A DNA stretch of 64,000 nt from Physcomitrium patens (GCF_000002425.4 NC_037260.1:17482039-17546038), one strand, 5' to 3'. Numbered from the stretch's first letter, positions 36,507 through 50,388 are shown. Numbers and translations: made by a program. Notes: generated from the letters alone by a model not told the origin.

Positions 36507-36905
36507 TGTCACATGATTTGGCATTGGATGTCAAATCTTGTTGGATGTATGAAATTTAGTTTGGTTTAGTGGTTTTTCACCTATTTAGCTTTTTCATTAG
36601 TTGAATTTGTTAATATCAACAAGGATTTGAATATTTAGGTGGAAAAACTCCTTTGATTTGACATTCTTGTCAAAGCAAGACTTGTGAGTGATTTTGAAAA
36701 AGAGAAAGCTTGTGTTGTGAGGATTTGATTGATTGTGGTGATTTAGCCATTTTGATAAAACTTTAGGATTTTCTCTACTTACACTTGTATTCTAATATTT
36801 CTCTTTTGTGATATCAGAGATAACTTCACTTACTTATGTATAGATTCATTATCATCTTTTGACAAGATTATATTTTTTTTCTTCAATTTGTAGTGTAACA
36901 CATTG
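36507..36905 (+). repeat. Candidate 5' LTR
   Basis: Starts TGTCACATGATTTGGCATTGG and aligns by eye with 49244 onward over at least 350 bp, at an almost constant offset of 12.74 kb, with many substitutions. The 3' boundary is uncertain because the copies diverge after about 36870. Confidence 0.7.
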
Positions 36906-37313
36906 AAATGGAATAGATTTAAGTTAAAAATTAAAAGTTAAAAGTTAAATGTAAAAATAAAAACATCTTATTTTTTATTATATTTAGTAGTATTTGCTAG
37001 AATATTATTTTATTTTTGGATTATTATTGTATAATTGGGTGTTATATATCATGTTGTTGTATTATAGTGTTGGGCATTAGAATACAAAGTGTGAGAGTAG
37101 TATGAGGTAATGTGTAGTACAAGGTTACAATATACTATTCCAATGCAAGGTGGTTGTGAGGTAAATCATAAGAGTCTATAGGCATAGTAGGATTGTTGTG
37201 CAAAGTGTTGGAGTAGTGCAAAACATTGTTACAATTGAAGCACCAAGGTTGCAGTGCAAGGCATAGAACATTTTGTTATAGATTGTAGTATAGTACAATA
37301 TTTTTACTTGTTA

Positions 37314-37605
37314 ACATTGCAATATAGGTTACAATATTTTTTTCTCATTGATAGTGCAATAAGATTGCAATATTTTCCTTTTGTTATAAGGTTATTGTCA
37401 AATTAGGCAATTAACAATTTGAGGTTGCTTCTATATTAGTAGGAAGTATTTTCATGTCATTGTAGGTAAAATTGATCTAATTATATTTTGCATTGGCTAC
37501 ACAAGTGCAACAACTTGTGGCAATCATTAATGGTTGATAATGACACATTGTGATGCTTCTTTGCAATGCTTTGGAATAAGCTACAATGTTATATAGTAAC
37601 ACAAT
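37314..37605 (+). repeat. Direct repeat A, copy 1
   Basis: About 290 bp, from ACATTGCA to GTAACACAAT, highly similar to 39379-39669 in the same orientation (offset about 2.07 kb). Could be the LTRs of a small nested element or a local duplication. Confidence 0.8.
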
Positions 37606-37899
37606 GTCGTATTACGTGAAGTTTGGCTTAAGAATGCACTAGGTATCTGATGTGGAAGATAAAAGAAAAATTGCAACAACAAATCCTAACAACTCTAATA
37701 GATTCTTAAACAAATTATAATTAAAAATTACCAAATATAATAAAAAATTGATCAAATTCAATCAAAATTTCAAAGGAATTACATAAGAATACAAAGTATT
37801 TCTAAAGATCTTTTAAAGAAATCATAAAGAAATAACATAGAAATTTAAAAATATACTAAAATAGAAATTTTAATAAAATATCAAAATAGAAACTTTAAT

Positions 37900-38310
37900 T
37901 AAATTTTAGTCAAAACCTAATCAAATTCTAATCAAATCTTAAATAAACCCTAGTCAAAACCTAACAAATCCTTATCAAATCCTAATCAAATCTTAAACAA
38001 AACTTAACCAAATCTTAAATAAATCCTAGTCAAATCCTAACCAGATCCTAATCAAATCCTAAAATAATCTTAACTAAATTTTAAATAAATCCTAGTCAAA
38101 CCCTAAAAAATCCTAACAAAATTCTAATCAAATTCTAAACAAATCCTAACCAAATCCTAACCAAATCCTAAATAAATCCTAGTCAAATCTTAAATAAATC
38201 CTAACCAAATCTTAACCAAATCTTAATCAAATTCTAAAAAAATCTAAACAAACCTTAACCAAATCCTAATCAAATCCTAAACATATCCTATCCAAACCCT
38301 AAATTACGCC
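37900..38310. repeat. Degenerate AAATCCTAA-type tandem array
   Basis: Many copies of units such as CAAATCCTAAC and AAATCTTAAAT at about 11-13 bp intervals, ending in AAACCCTAAAT. A reverse-complement counterpart lies at 40690-41060. Confidence 0.75.
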
Positions 38311-39135
38311 AAGTAATTTTTACAGTAATTCTAAACCTCAATAATTAATGAATGAACCATTGATTTTAACTCAAATTTTAAATTATCTCTTAAAAATTAA
38401 GTTGATAATAAGAACAAAAAATTTAAAGAAGTTCAAACTCACCAAAAAGAAGATCGACCCAATATTTGCTCGGATGTTGGCCAGCCTCCTTCTCTAATCC
38501 AAATATTGAATTTCCAGTACTAATATCTCTTTATTGAACCATTCAATTGATCTCAAATTTTTCACATATGTATGAAAATAAGTCTACTACTCACACACAT
38601 AAATTTTACTCCAATCCAACTGATAGATTACAAGAAATCTTAGAAACCCTCACTAAACCTAAAATTCTACTTTTTGAGATCCCAACCCACTTAAACCTCA
38701 ATAATCCTTGATCCAACCTATCAATCAAGCTCAAACTCATAGCATATATTGAACACATATAAATCCACAAACCTTCAAATTTTTACTTGTGGATCTACTA
38801 CCAAACTTACAAAATTCTCCAAAAAAATATCTCCATTTTTAATTTACAAATCCAGAGTCACCCAAAACAAACTCTGATGTTGCAAAGCCCTTACAAAGTC
38901 AATGCAAATCTAAATCACTCCAAAACAATGTTTATTGAAACCTTATCAAGTTTGCCTTCTAATTATACTCTCCAATCTGCCAAAGAACCCCAAAATCATC
39001 GTTGGAGCTTGATTTTGTCCATCAGGGTCTGATTTCGATCCTAGTTCATAGCTAGTCTCTCTGGGTATCAATATCTAGTTCTTTTAGATAATTTTTGCTG
39101 AAAACTACTTTGAACTTCTTTCCAAAGGTGCTTAC

Positions 39136-39169
<34 letters not shown>

Positions 39170-39378
39170 TCCAATCTACCTTATTTTGCTCTATTTGTGG
39201 TCCTACAAAGTGAGTAGAAGCCTATTTTGCAAAAAGGCAATATTAGCACCTTTAATTTTCCTACCCCTTGACTATTATCTATTTTTTCAAGATAACTTGT
39301 TACAATATATTTGAAATAAGATCTTCAAAAATATGATATTTTCTTCACCCTTTCACCTATTAGCCATTTTACATCACA

Positions 39379-39669
39379 ACATTGCAGCATAGGTCACAAT
39401 ATTTTTTTTCATTGATATTGCAATAGGATTGCAATCTTTTTCTTTTGTTACAAGGTTATTATCAAAGTATGTAATTTACAAATTGAAGTTGCTTCTATGT
39501 CATCAAGAAATATTTTCATGTCATTGTAGGTAAAATTGATCCAATTGTATTTTGCATTGGCTACACAAGAACAACAACTTGCAGCGATTATTCATAATTG
39601 ACAATGATACATTACGATGCTTCTTTGCAATGCTTTGGAATAAGCTACAATGTTGTATGGTAACACAAT
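39379..39669 (+). repeat. Direct repeat A, copy 2
   Basis: Second copy of the 37314-37605 sequence, with near-identical stretches around TTCATGTCATTGTAGG and TGCTTTGGAATAAGC. Confidence 0.8.
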
Positions 39670-40689
39670 AATATAGTGAAACATAAAAAGATGGATTTTA
39701 TAATAGAATAGCCTAGTAAAAAGATACAGTAGTAAAATACAAATAAATGATAGAAAGGTAGTAAAAAATTTTAGTATAAATGCTGCATTTCTATAGAAAA
39801 TATATATATATATATATATATATTTATTTTATAAGGCCATAAATTAGACAAAATAAATTAGATTAAAAAATTTAATTATATATACATCTTTAAGAAGGAA
39901 TTAAGAATAGATTTTAACAAAATTTACCTTAAAATATCAAGAATTGATACTCAAAGAAAACCAATTATAAATAAGGATTGAAATAAGATCCCAAGGTACA
40001 AAACCATGCACCTATTGTAATTTTAAGATTCTTTTGCTAATCAAAGAAGACAATTAGGGAGAAATATTTTAAAAATTTATTTAGAAATTAATTTTAAGTA
40101 ATTTAAATATATATTAAGTTTATAAGGGCTTTTCAAAGTAAAAGATGTACTTAGTGGTTTTAGATTTTGAAAAATAAAAAGAATTTTATAAATTTTAAGA
40201 TTATATGAAAATCATAAAAAAATTATGAGTGAAATTTTATAAGTTTATAGATGTAACAATCTTAAATATATTTCATGAATTTGATATCAATTGAACAGTT
40301 AGATTGAATGATATGAAAGTTTTATCAAGTTAGGATCTCAAATATTTGAAATTTAGAATCAATGAAAAGCTATGCAATCCTAAAAAAATACCATTTTGAT
40401 TGAAAAAACATTTTAATGAAAAAAACTTGGACTTGATTATCTACAAATTAGCCAATTTATTAAGCAATTGAATGGTTCTACAAAAAAAAATTGTTGTTGA
40501 AAGACCATCATCTTGATTGAAGAAGGAGAATGGTCAATATTTAAGAATTTTAAGAGCTTTTGATTTCAACTGGTTTGTTCAATTTTTTTCAAACATTATG
40601 TAATTATTATTTATTTGTGAATTAAAATATAGATAAAATTTTAATTAAGATCAAAAATTAAATTAATAGTTGATAATATTTTAAAATAA

Positions 40690-41060
40690 ATATACGAATT
40701 GATTATGATTTATTTAAGATTTATTTAAGACTAATTAGAATTTTATTAAGATTTCATTAGGATTAATTTAGGATATTGATTAGGATTTGGTCAAGTTTTT
40801 ATTTAGTTTTATTTAAGACTACATTAAGATTTAGTTAGGATTTATTTAAGATTTTAATTTTTAATATTTAAAAAAGATGATTAATTATTTTTTTACGGTT
40901 TTTAATTTAATATTTTTGAATAATTTTTTTTTCCTTAAGATAAATTTATAACTTCTTTATTTTTTTAAGTAATTTTTTGAAAACTTCTTTTAAATTAGTT
41001 AAAGTTTGATTAAATTTGTTAAAGTTTAATTAGAATTTGTGATCCTATTAGACTAATTAG
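40690..41060. repeat. Inverted counterpart of the AAATCCTAA array
   Basis: Units such as TTAGGATTTATTTAAGATTT are the reverse complement of those at 37900-38310, so the two arrays form the arms of a large, eroded inverted repeat. Confidence 0.6.
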
Positions 41061-42682
41061 GATCTTGTTATTATATTTTTTTATTTATATCCCATAGATA
41101 GGTACCTAATGTATTTTCAAGCTAAAATTTGTATTATACAATAATGGAAATAGAACTTATAATCAAGGAGAAACATCACTGTTACATGAACATATAACAA
41201 TCTTAAGAATTATGTAATAAATGGCTAACATTTGATCATAGAGTGACATGGTGATAGTAGCTAGTTCAATCATATATAATAATATGCAATATTAGGACTT
41301 TAAAAAAATAAAATAAAATAAAATAGTCCAAAACTTTTAAGTATCAAGTTTGGAAGTTCACTCTAAGAGCATATAAAGTCCAAGTTTTATATAAAAGATT
41401 TCAAAGGAAGTTAATGACATTTTTGGTTTATAAAGTAGGGACCATTTAGAGCATTAATGTGACATTTATTCAATTCTATTTGATTTCTAAGTAAATTTTT
41501 GATTTTTTTTTACTTTTTTTCTTTAATTTGTCACATTTTTATTTTTTTACTTTTTTATTATTGTTACAAGTTTTGTAATTATAACCATTAACTGCAAGAA
41601 GATGCTCATTATTTGATTCACTTGTGATTTTTTTGGTATTATTAGAAATTAAGATTCAATATAGATTTTTAGATTTTATCTTTATTACTTTTTTTAATTG
41701 TGGATATTATTTTCAAGGATTTTCTAATAATGCTCTATTTTGCATTATACTAGTTAATATTAATAGATGTATTATAGAGATAAAGTTAAGTTTTTGGCCA
41801 TTTAGATTTTTATATTTTATAATTTGTTGGACATGTAGTGATTTGGATGTGATTATTAGTGAATTGTAAAGCTTGGTAGTGATTACATGCATATATATTC
41901 TTTAGATCTTTAAATAGTTGCAAGTATCCAAGTATTCCATTTTATGGTATATACTAAGAGTTGATTTTATTAATCTTCTTTGTGAAACTCCTAGATAATG
42001 ACCACATCTAAGACTTTGAGCCAATAATGAATACTAACAAGGCTTTTTAGTCAAATTTGGTGTTAGATACCTATAGGAGGCTTTCGATCTTGGATGTAAA
42101 AATATTTTACAAGATAAAAGATGATTAGAGATCAATTTTCAAAATAAGTCAAGGATATTTTTTACTTAATTAAAAGTTGAGGTTCTAAATATGGATAAAA
42201 AAATTATATATATATATATATATATATAAAAAAAACCAAAGATTTCTTACTTTCAATAATTGGTATGCCTTTGAATTACTACGACAATATTTGGAAAATG
42301 AGGCATTTCAAAGTCAAAGAAGATAGAATAAAGAATGTTCATTTGAATTTCAAGAAGTAGAGCATTATTGCAAGAATAAATTTTATTTTATCCCTCAGAA
42401 AAGGTGTTATTTCAAATACAATACCTATGGTGAAAGGAAAAGACCTATTTAAAACAAAGTTGGAACATCTTGGGAAGAAATCATATAAAAAAAAAAAGTA
42501 GATATGACCTTAGACAACATTCTATGTACTTTATTAGAAATAACTCAAGTAATAAATATAACTTTATCTACAATGAAAGAACTACTATAATTCGAGATTC
42601 TCTAAATATTTTTTAAACACTTGGAAAATAAGTATGGAGGTTTTAGATATGATCAAATGCAACACATTCAAGACTTTTAAAG

Positions 42683-42725
<43 letters not shown>

Positions 42726-43542
42726 TACATACCATGTATATTTGTTTGATTTAATTTGCAATGGAATTAGAAGGTGTTTTTGCTGAGATCTAGCTTCTCA
42801 AAATTTTCTTATGTAAGATTAATAAGCAACTTTTGGATTTAACTACATAAAGAATTATCTTTAACTAAAATAGCAAGGTAATAATAGCTTAAGCATTTAT
42901 TGAAGTTGAGAAATGTCATAAGGCCCTTTAATAATATAATACTACTAATATGATTGTTTAGATGACACATATGTTTAGGTCCAAAAAAATTACAACTACC
43001 ACAAGTAACTTAGTAGAAAATCAATATAAAAGAATTATTCATTATCAGAGAGTGTAGTGAATTTGGTCACACTAAAAATAATTTTAATTATCCTAAAAAG
43101 GAGAAAAAGACTCAACATATAAGAAAACTTGAGCAAAATATAAAAATGACTAAGGTTAGAGAAAAATATAAAAAAATTTAATTAAAATATACTTATTTTA
43201 GTAAACTCAATTACAATGAGGATATTTGATTTATCTTATATTCAAGTAAGCAGCTTACTTTGGATAAAAAAATAATTTTGAAGATAAAATTATTATATTA
43301 AAAAAAAGATTCAATAGTATGTCTTTATTAGACCAAATGATTGAATTTCACATAAATTCTAAAGCTAGAGAAAATTCTTCTACTTTGGATAATTGTATAT
43401 TTAATACATTAGAATAAATGGTAGTTGTAGTTGCTACTTATGCCTAAAAAATAGATAAGAATATAGCACCTACCACAAGTGAAGTATCAAAAATCTTGCA
43501 AGATGGTCAAAGAAATTATAAAAATTTAATACTTATGTTTGA

Positions 43543-43968
43543 TTGTTATTATTATTTGCTCTTGCATATGTTAATTTTTCAACAAGATCTTTTATTTCAA
43601 CTTCAACACAAGATGGAGACACTAGTTTCAAAGACTTGGTATATACTTTAACTTATAAAGTATTAAATATACCTATATTCTCCAAAATTGATTTATTAAT
43701 GCTAAAATTTAAAAAAGCAATGATTTTCCAGTTAGATGATAAAATATTAGAAGGCAAGGTACGTATGTCATCTTTATATATAACTAAAGTAATTACAAAG
43801 CCTTTAACAGAGGATGATTTGGTTAAGTTGCAAATAAAGCTTGCAAGTAAAACCATAGTTATATTTAATAAAGGTCATTTAAAAGAAATAAATATAAGTC
43901 TTTTATTTGAGATACCATTGGCTATATGCATAATATATTTGTTAGATGTTTCAACTAGATCTACTTAA
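43543..43968 (+). pseudogene. Open fragment inside the decayed retroelement
   Basis: The longest surviving reading stretch inside the element (141 codons counted from a non-ATG), between the gag knuckle and the RT, where the gag-protease region would lie. No diagnostic protease motif is recognisable. Treated as a remnant, not a gene. Confidence 0.4.
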
Positions 43969-45407
43969 AAATGTTGAAATTTGTACCTAAGAGTGATATG
44001 GTTGATTAATGACAATAATATGTTTGTTATTAGTTGTACTAGTAGCAGTACCATTCATATTATACTTTTACATATTATGATGGATTTTAGTATTTAATCA
44101 CTTATGATTAACAAGTAACTTGCTTAAAAATTAAGTCTTATTATTATAGGCATAGAACCTTATTTTTTTTTTTTTATCATTGTCACTTTAATAGGAGGTA
44201 CAAAACAAGTTATTGGCTATATCAAGGAGCCATTGGTATTGATTTTTTGCATCAGACTTGAACCACTTTACTCATGCTTGTTTCTAAAGTGTAAAATAAC
44301 TAATACTATTAACTATAATATTTTAATTAGTAAACAAGCACTTTATCTATTTGGTTATAATCTAGTTAATTAAACTAAGGAAGTATGGATTATATTAGGG
44401 TAGTGTATTGATATTGAAAAGAAAAAATTTATTTTCTATCACATTTGCAACAACTACCATGATTATGTTGGAAAAAATCCTATTTGATTATAATGCATTA
44501 GCATTAGATTTGCCTTGTAGATCAATTCTATTAGAAGAGACATTAGTATTTATATCTAATTTTGCAAAACTATGTAATCAACTATCTTTAGAGGTTTGTA
44601 TAAGATACTAAAAAGATTCATCTCTTCAATTGAAAATATGTGCAAAACTTTCTTATCAATGCCAATTATTTTATCTTCATTAGATATTTTAAAGATATCT
44701 AACCATTATTTATTATTTCTCTTTATTGAACCTATTTATTAGCATCCATCAAATGAGAGTATACTCTTATGAAGTTCTTTGCAAATATTGACACAAATTT
44801 AATAATATTATTATAAATTAGGCTTTTTATTAGGAAATATATTTATATAGATATCATAATTGCACCTAATCAAGTAGCTTGATATCATATTTAAATGTGG
44901 TTAATTTTATATTCTAAAAAATTATAACCTTCTGCCATTCTTGGTTATTTTAATCAATTCATTTGAAAACTCATTCTTATTAATGATGAAGATTTAAAGA
45001 AGTTAAGTTATATTGATTTATTAATTGTTGGATGATTTTATAAATATCATTCATATATTGTAGCAAGCTCAGGTTTAGATGATCTTTAGCCCAATTTATT
45101 TATAGGTTTGATGCAATTTATACAATGGTGGTTTAAGCATCAATCTACACCACCTGGATACATTTTTAAGAATGTATTTCTATTAGATGACACATGAATA
45201 CATATTTTAGAGTTTGGTCAATATATTCATTAATTCTTTGGTCTTCTAAACTTTGTGGATGTTGTAGCTTTAGGCTCTTATATTCATTGGTCTTCATGGA
45301 TTTGGAGCAACTTTGCCTTTTTTCACTTACTTACAACAATATTTTTTAAAGCCAAACAAGCTCTTAGGCACAAGGTTGATGATATCTTAGATATTAATCA
45401 AGTTTTT

Positions 45408-45409
<2 letters not shown>

Positions 45410-45448
<39 letters not shown>
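45410..45448. repeat. (TA)n tract
   Basis: One of several long AT dinucleotide runs in the AT-rich blocks; others are at 39142-39170, 39800-39823, 42205-42228, 42687-42723, 54195-54228 and 55764-55796. Confidence 0.95.
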
Positions 45449-45451
<3 letters not shown>

Positions 45452-46489
45452 CTAAGATTAACAAACTTCTTCTAGTCTTAGTCAATAAGATAGAAGCACC
45501 TTATCGAACATTTCCTATATTTATAATCTTTTTAAGATCATCTGTATTTTGAACTTATAAATTTTGCATAATATGAGATGGTAATTTTCAAACTCATAAA
45601 GAAACTAATACAAATGAAAGATAGTAGGTCATGAGTTTTTTGACTAGCATCAAAGGTGTTTCTCATATAATTGAGGACCAATGGTATTTTTTTTCTAAGC
45701 TAAGCTATAGATCTCAATACTTTGGTGTAGCTTTTTGGCATATGCCTTCTTATTCAAAAATATTTTGATGTCAATTTGAGGTTAGAAAGCAATTGTCATG
45801 GAGCAAAGGATTCTAAATTCACTAAGTTTAAAAGCCATGCCAACATATAATGGTACGCAATTAGTAAAAAAATACCATAGATTTTAATGATTAGTTATGG
45901 GGATTAAGGCCACATCTCATTAGTCCCAAAGTACAAAAGATACAAGCTTTTAATTTTCTTGTATTGCAATTATTTTGCCTTTAGTCTTTAAGATCTTAAA
46001 GACTATAGAGACAAAGATATTCATATTTAGTTGGAAGATGATCACTCAATCTTTCAACAACCTTATATGCTTAATATGTCAAAAAAAACTAGAGTCCAAA
46101 CTTGTTATGAAGAATTATTAGTTACAAGCTTGATTGAACTTACCAATAGTAAGTACACTTGTGTTACAATTATGTCTTTAAAAAAATATTTTTTTGATAT
46201 TTGAATAGAAAAAAAAACGTATAGATAATAATATTTAGTTAATTGTAAAATCAAGTCTAATTAGCATCTAATGTTAATATCAAAAGAGTTGTTTGATATA
46301 ATAGGATTTTTTTCAAGTATTCAGTACTTTGGACTTAAGATCTCTTTATCATCAATTACTATTACTTATTGAAGATCAAGTGAAAATAATACTTTAAAAG
46401 TTCATTAAGATATTAAAGATTAATTCTATTATTAGAAGTTTTTTCTATTTAGTCTTAAAAATATATAAGGTAAATTCTATAAGATGATG

Positions 46490-47320
46490 GACTAAGTATT
46501 GATAGACTTATAATTTATTAGATGCTACATTGATGATATTATCATTTTTAGTAATAGCCCATATAATCATATGATGTATTTAAAAGCAATTTATTTGAGC
46601 AATTATAACAATGGAGATTATTTTTGTATCATAGCAAATGTAAATTCTTCCACAAATGGTTATTATAATTGAACCAAATGGCAATTCCAAGAGAAATTGG
46701 TATACAACAAGCAAAGATAGGTGCTTTACAAAAAATCTTGATACCAAGTAATATTTCATAACTTTCAATTTTTTTGGATTGATAAATTATTATTAAAAGT
46801 TTTTTAAAAACTTCATCTTGATTATTAGCCTTTAATTATTTTCATAGAAAAAGATTGATGATGAATTTGAGATTGTGAGCAACAATATAGATTTGACACT
46901 TTGAAACAAAAGTTGGATTCAATTCCAATGCTTTGATATCCAAATGTTATTAGACCTTTTCAACTACACACAAATTGGAGTGTAGTAGGGCCAAAAGTAG
47001 TATTGATATAGAAGAATGTTATAAGATGAGAATTTTTTATTGCATTTGCTTCTTGAAGTAATAACAATGTTGAGTCTAATTACTTATCTTCTAAAGGGGA
47101 AACTTGGTAATATTTTGGACCATTACTCACTTTCAACATTATTTGTATAGACAATGGTTTACATTGGTAATTGACCATCAATCTTTGAAGTAATTTATAG
47201 AGCCAAATAAGCTTATTAATAAACTTATTAAATATACTTTATTACTTAAAAAATTTGACTTTGAAGTTGTATATTAGGTAGACATTATCAATTTAGATGT
47301 AGATGGATTTTTTCATAATC
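46490..47320 (+). pseudogene. Reverse transcriptase / RNase H remnant
   Basis: CYIDDIIIFS spans 46523-46552 and is the RT active-site box. About 400 bp later come PFQLHTNWS and a stop-interrupted FAS-SNNN, the start of a Ty3-type RNase H, then LTINL (the decayed TDHQ-type region). Several key residues are changed and multiple in-frame stops occur. Confidence 0.75.
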
Positions 47321-47894
47321 AAAATCCTTTAAGAGAAGACTTAATTGGAACTTAAAAATATAAGAATTGCAATAGAAAGGTAATTTCTAGATAGCATGTA
47401 TCTACATACTTAACTTTGATGTCAAGCTCTATAACTATAGTACTTGATTTAAGCTCAAATTAAGAATTTGATAGGATCTAAGTAATTAACAATGTATGCA
47501 AAGACATTGTAGTCTTGGATAAGCTTCAATAAAAAATATTTTATTCAACTATTTTTATTATAAAAAGAAATAATATTAATTATCAAATAATAATTTTTTT
47601 TTAGACTTTTTTTTTTAATAATTTTCTATGTAATCTAAAAGAACTAAAAGCATAATTCTAAAGCCATATCAAAGAGCTTCTTTGATATAGCATATATATA
47701 AAAAACTTGCATATATTTTAGGATATACATGATATATTTTATAATAGGTAAATAATATTAGTATATTAGTATTTATCAATAGATATCTATATATGCTTCT
47801 TGATGTAAATTGTGTGATTAAGTCAAGTCTAGCTTTAACACCTTATGATTTCAATTGAAGCCTTTACATATTATGGTATTGTGCTATTATTCAT

Positions 47895-48225
47895 CTTTGG
47901 ACTTTGTTGGCCCACTTGTTTTCACTCCACATAGACCTAAATATATGTAGGTGATGGTAGAACATTTCAATATATGAATTAAGCTTATAACTTTGTTATA
48001 AAATTCTTTAAAATTGACAACTATGGCTTTTCTTCATCGTGTATTAGCTTGTTTTGGAACACATGCTAAAGACTTAACAGATCAAAGAATGGAGTTCTTT
48101 AGAGATTTTGTGGCTTTACACACTAAAGCTATACTAGATCAGTTCACTAAGTCTAGATATCATTCTAAGGTAAAAAACTTAGTTGAACAGCTTGTTCAAA
48201 TTATCAAGTGTGATTTATAAAAATA
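47895..48225 (+). pseudogene. Integrase remnant
   Basis: GPLVFTPHRPKYM, then a stop-free tract from 48014 with AFLHRVLACFGTHAKDLTDQR and FTKSRYHSKVKNLVEQLVQ, matches the catalytic core region of Ty3/gypsy integrases. It is interrupted upstream by stops. Confidence 0.75.
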
Positions 48226-49243
48226 TTAATTATTTTATTATAAACATTGTGATTGAGACTTAATATTGCTATAGATTGTAATAGATTATTGCTTTAATAA
48301 AAATACATCTTTGGCATCTTATAATTCTTATTACTTTTTGTATAGGTAAAAGCCAATCCTATCAAATTTAATATATGAAAAGCTAGCTCTAATTGTCGAC
48401 TAAAATGACCTTCACATTTGAATTTAATGTCTATAAGATTGAATAGAGTTCTTTAAGAGAACTATGCCTATAGCTATAGAAAATTTATATATTAATCAAT
48501 ATTATGATGCCTTAACAATATACTTGCATTTGTAGAGGGGCTTATTGATATTAGTTGCATAGATTTTCTAACAAAGATTATATGTATATATAATGTAAAG
48601 TGCCTACAACAATTGGTGTTAAGACAAGGCACATAATTCTCCATGTAAAGAATATGTTGTCTAGTAGTATTTTGTTGCTTGAGGATAAAGATGGATAACA
48701 ATGTCAAGAGCATTCAAAGAATTGTAATCCTTACCATCTTCCTATTGATGATTTTGTACATCTTGAATTAGCAATTTTGTCAATTGATCTTTTTTCTTTT
48801 ATATGAGGTGAGAAGAAAGAGGTTGCTACCATATTTTTGTATTATCAATGTCAATGTAGGTGGCATATAGTATACCTAATATCACATCTTTTGCCTCTTA
48901 CTTTAAGAGATTGGATTTTTTTTCCTTATATAAAGTCTTCCAACCATGCTTCATCTATTGATTTATTGAATATCCTTTCTTTCATGTTTGTTACACATTT
49001 TGGTGCTTTAGTTGATATACTATTAGTTTAGATGAATATAATTTTGCAACAACATTAATATGGCATTTACCTCTCATTATGTGTATTTTATTATTCTAGT
49101 TAGATAAAAGGACTCTTAATCACTATAAAAGATACTTATGAATGTATTAGTTGTGCATTTGTATTTGGTTTAAATTACATATTTTATAATTGATTTGTAG
49201 CATTTAATATATTCTATACAACAATCTTTGTTAACACAACATT

Positions 49244-49690
49244 TGTTATATAATGTAGCATTGAGTACCAAATCTCTTTGGATATATGTAATTTAATTTG
49301 ATTTAATAGTTTTTCATCCATTTAATTTTTATTGTTAGTTGGCTTTATTAATGTCAATTAGGATTTTAATGCTTAGATAGAAAAATCTCCTTGATTTGAT
49401 AATTTTGACAAGTCAAGTCTTATGAGTGATTTTGAGAGAGAAAAAGCTTATATTGTAAGGATTTACTCAGCTATGGTGATTTAGCAATTTTAATAAAGCT
49501 TTAGGATATTTTATACTCACACTTGCACTCTTGAATTTTTCCTATGTGGTGTAAGAGATAGCTTGACTTATGTGTGCAGATTCATTATCATTTCTTGAGA
49601 TTGTTTTGATTGTATATTTATATTTGATTAAGATTGTATATTTTGTGGTTAATTTGTAGCACTTGATGTGTTATATGTAACAATATTTGT
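49244..49690 (+). repeat. Candidate 3' LTR
   Basis: Aligns with 36507 onward. The last ~90 bp (49610-49690) is also similar to 49150-49243 immediately upstream, so the right end looks like a partial LTR tandem. Confidence 0.65.
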
Positions 49691-50289
49691 TTATATGTCA
49701 AAATATATAAACATATTTAGAGAGAATTCTTAAATATTACAGCTTGTATACATATAAATTAAGAAGTAGGTGAAATGTATTCTAAATATTTTTGTTTGTC
49801 TCTAAATATTAACTATGTTGTTGTAAAATGTTTCAAATTAACAAAAAAAAATGTTTCTAAGATTATTTATTTATTTATTTTTTTGTCCATAAATACTATA
49901 ATTTCACTTTAGTTTGATAATTCTTATATGTAGTCTATGTGATTATATTATTGTATAAGTCTCTACTCATGAGGGTTATTTTATACCATCAAGATAAGAT
50001 TGAAAAATAAAATTTTGTGTTTCAACAATTTGTTGCAGTGAATGATACAACTCATTAATATTAGACTGTGTATCACTGATTTCTTTCAAAGGTTTAATTA
50101 TGTGATATCTTCAATAACACATGCTTAGAATTGCAGAATTGATTTATCATTCACAACATATAAATATATTAGAGAATATTCATTTGATAAAAAAAAAAAA
50201 AAAAAACATAAATTTTGTAACTATTTTATTTTATCTAGCTATTACTGTGCACAAGATTTTTTTACCAATAACTTTTATAACAAAAATGA

Positions 50290-50334
50290 GTTTATTGACG
50301 TATATATATATTTTACAAAACCAATATGTTTATT

Positions 50335-50365
<31 letters not shown>

Positions 50366-50388
50366 TACAAAACCAATATGTTTATCCA
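50290..50388. repeat. Short tandem duplication with (TA)n
   Basis: A unit of about 48 bp (TTTATTGAC, TA run, TTACAAAACCAATATG) occurs twice in tandem. The copies differ mainly in the length of the TA run. Confidence 0.85.

Larger units (their letters stand above)
36507..49690 (+). mobile_element. Decayed Ty3/gypsy LTR retrotransposon with nested insertions
   Basis: Two diverged direct repeats (36507-~36905 and 49244-~49690) begin with TG and flank about 12.3 kb of AT-rich DNA. Between them, in order on the plus strand and across many stops, are a gag-like zinc-knuckle remnant (about 43053), the RT catalytic box CYIDD (46523-46537), RNase H motifs (about 46930-47310) and an integrase core/C-terminal part (about 47895-48220). 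The order RT-RNase H-integrase defines the Ty3/gypsy superfamily. The reading frame is broken throughout, so the element is dead. 37.3-41.1 kb holds other repeats that look like later insertions. LTR ends are approximate. Confidence 0.8.

Noticed and set aside
36805..36822. GTGATATCAGAG taken as a tRNA-Met primer-binding site
   Set aside because: The sequence and its surroundings recur in the 3' copy (about 49545), so it is inside the repeat, not just downstream of the 5' LTR.
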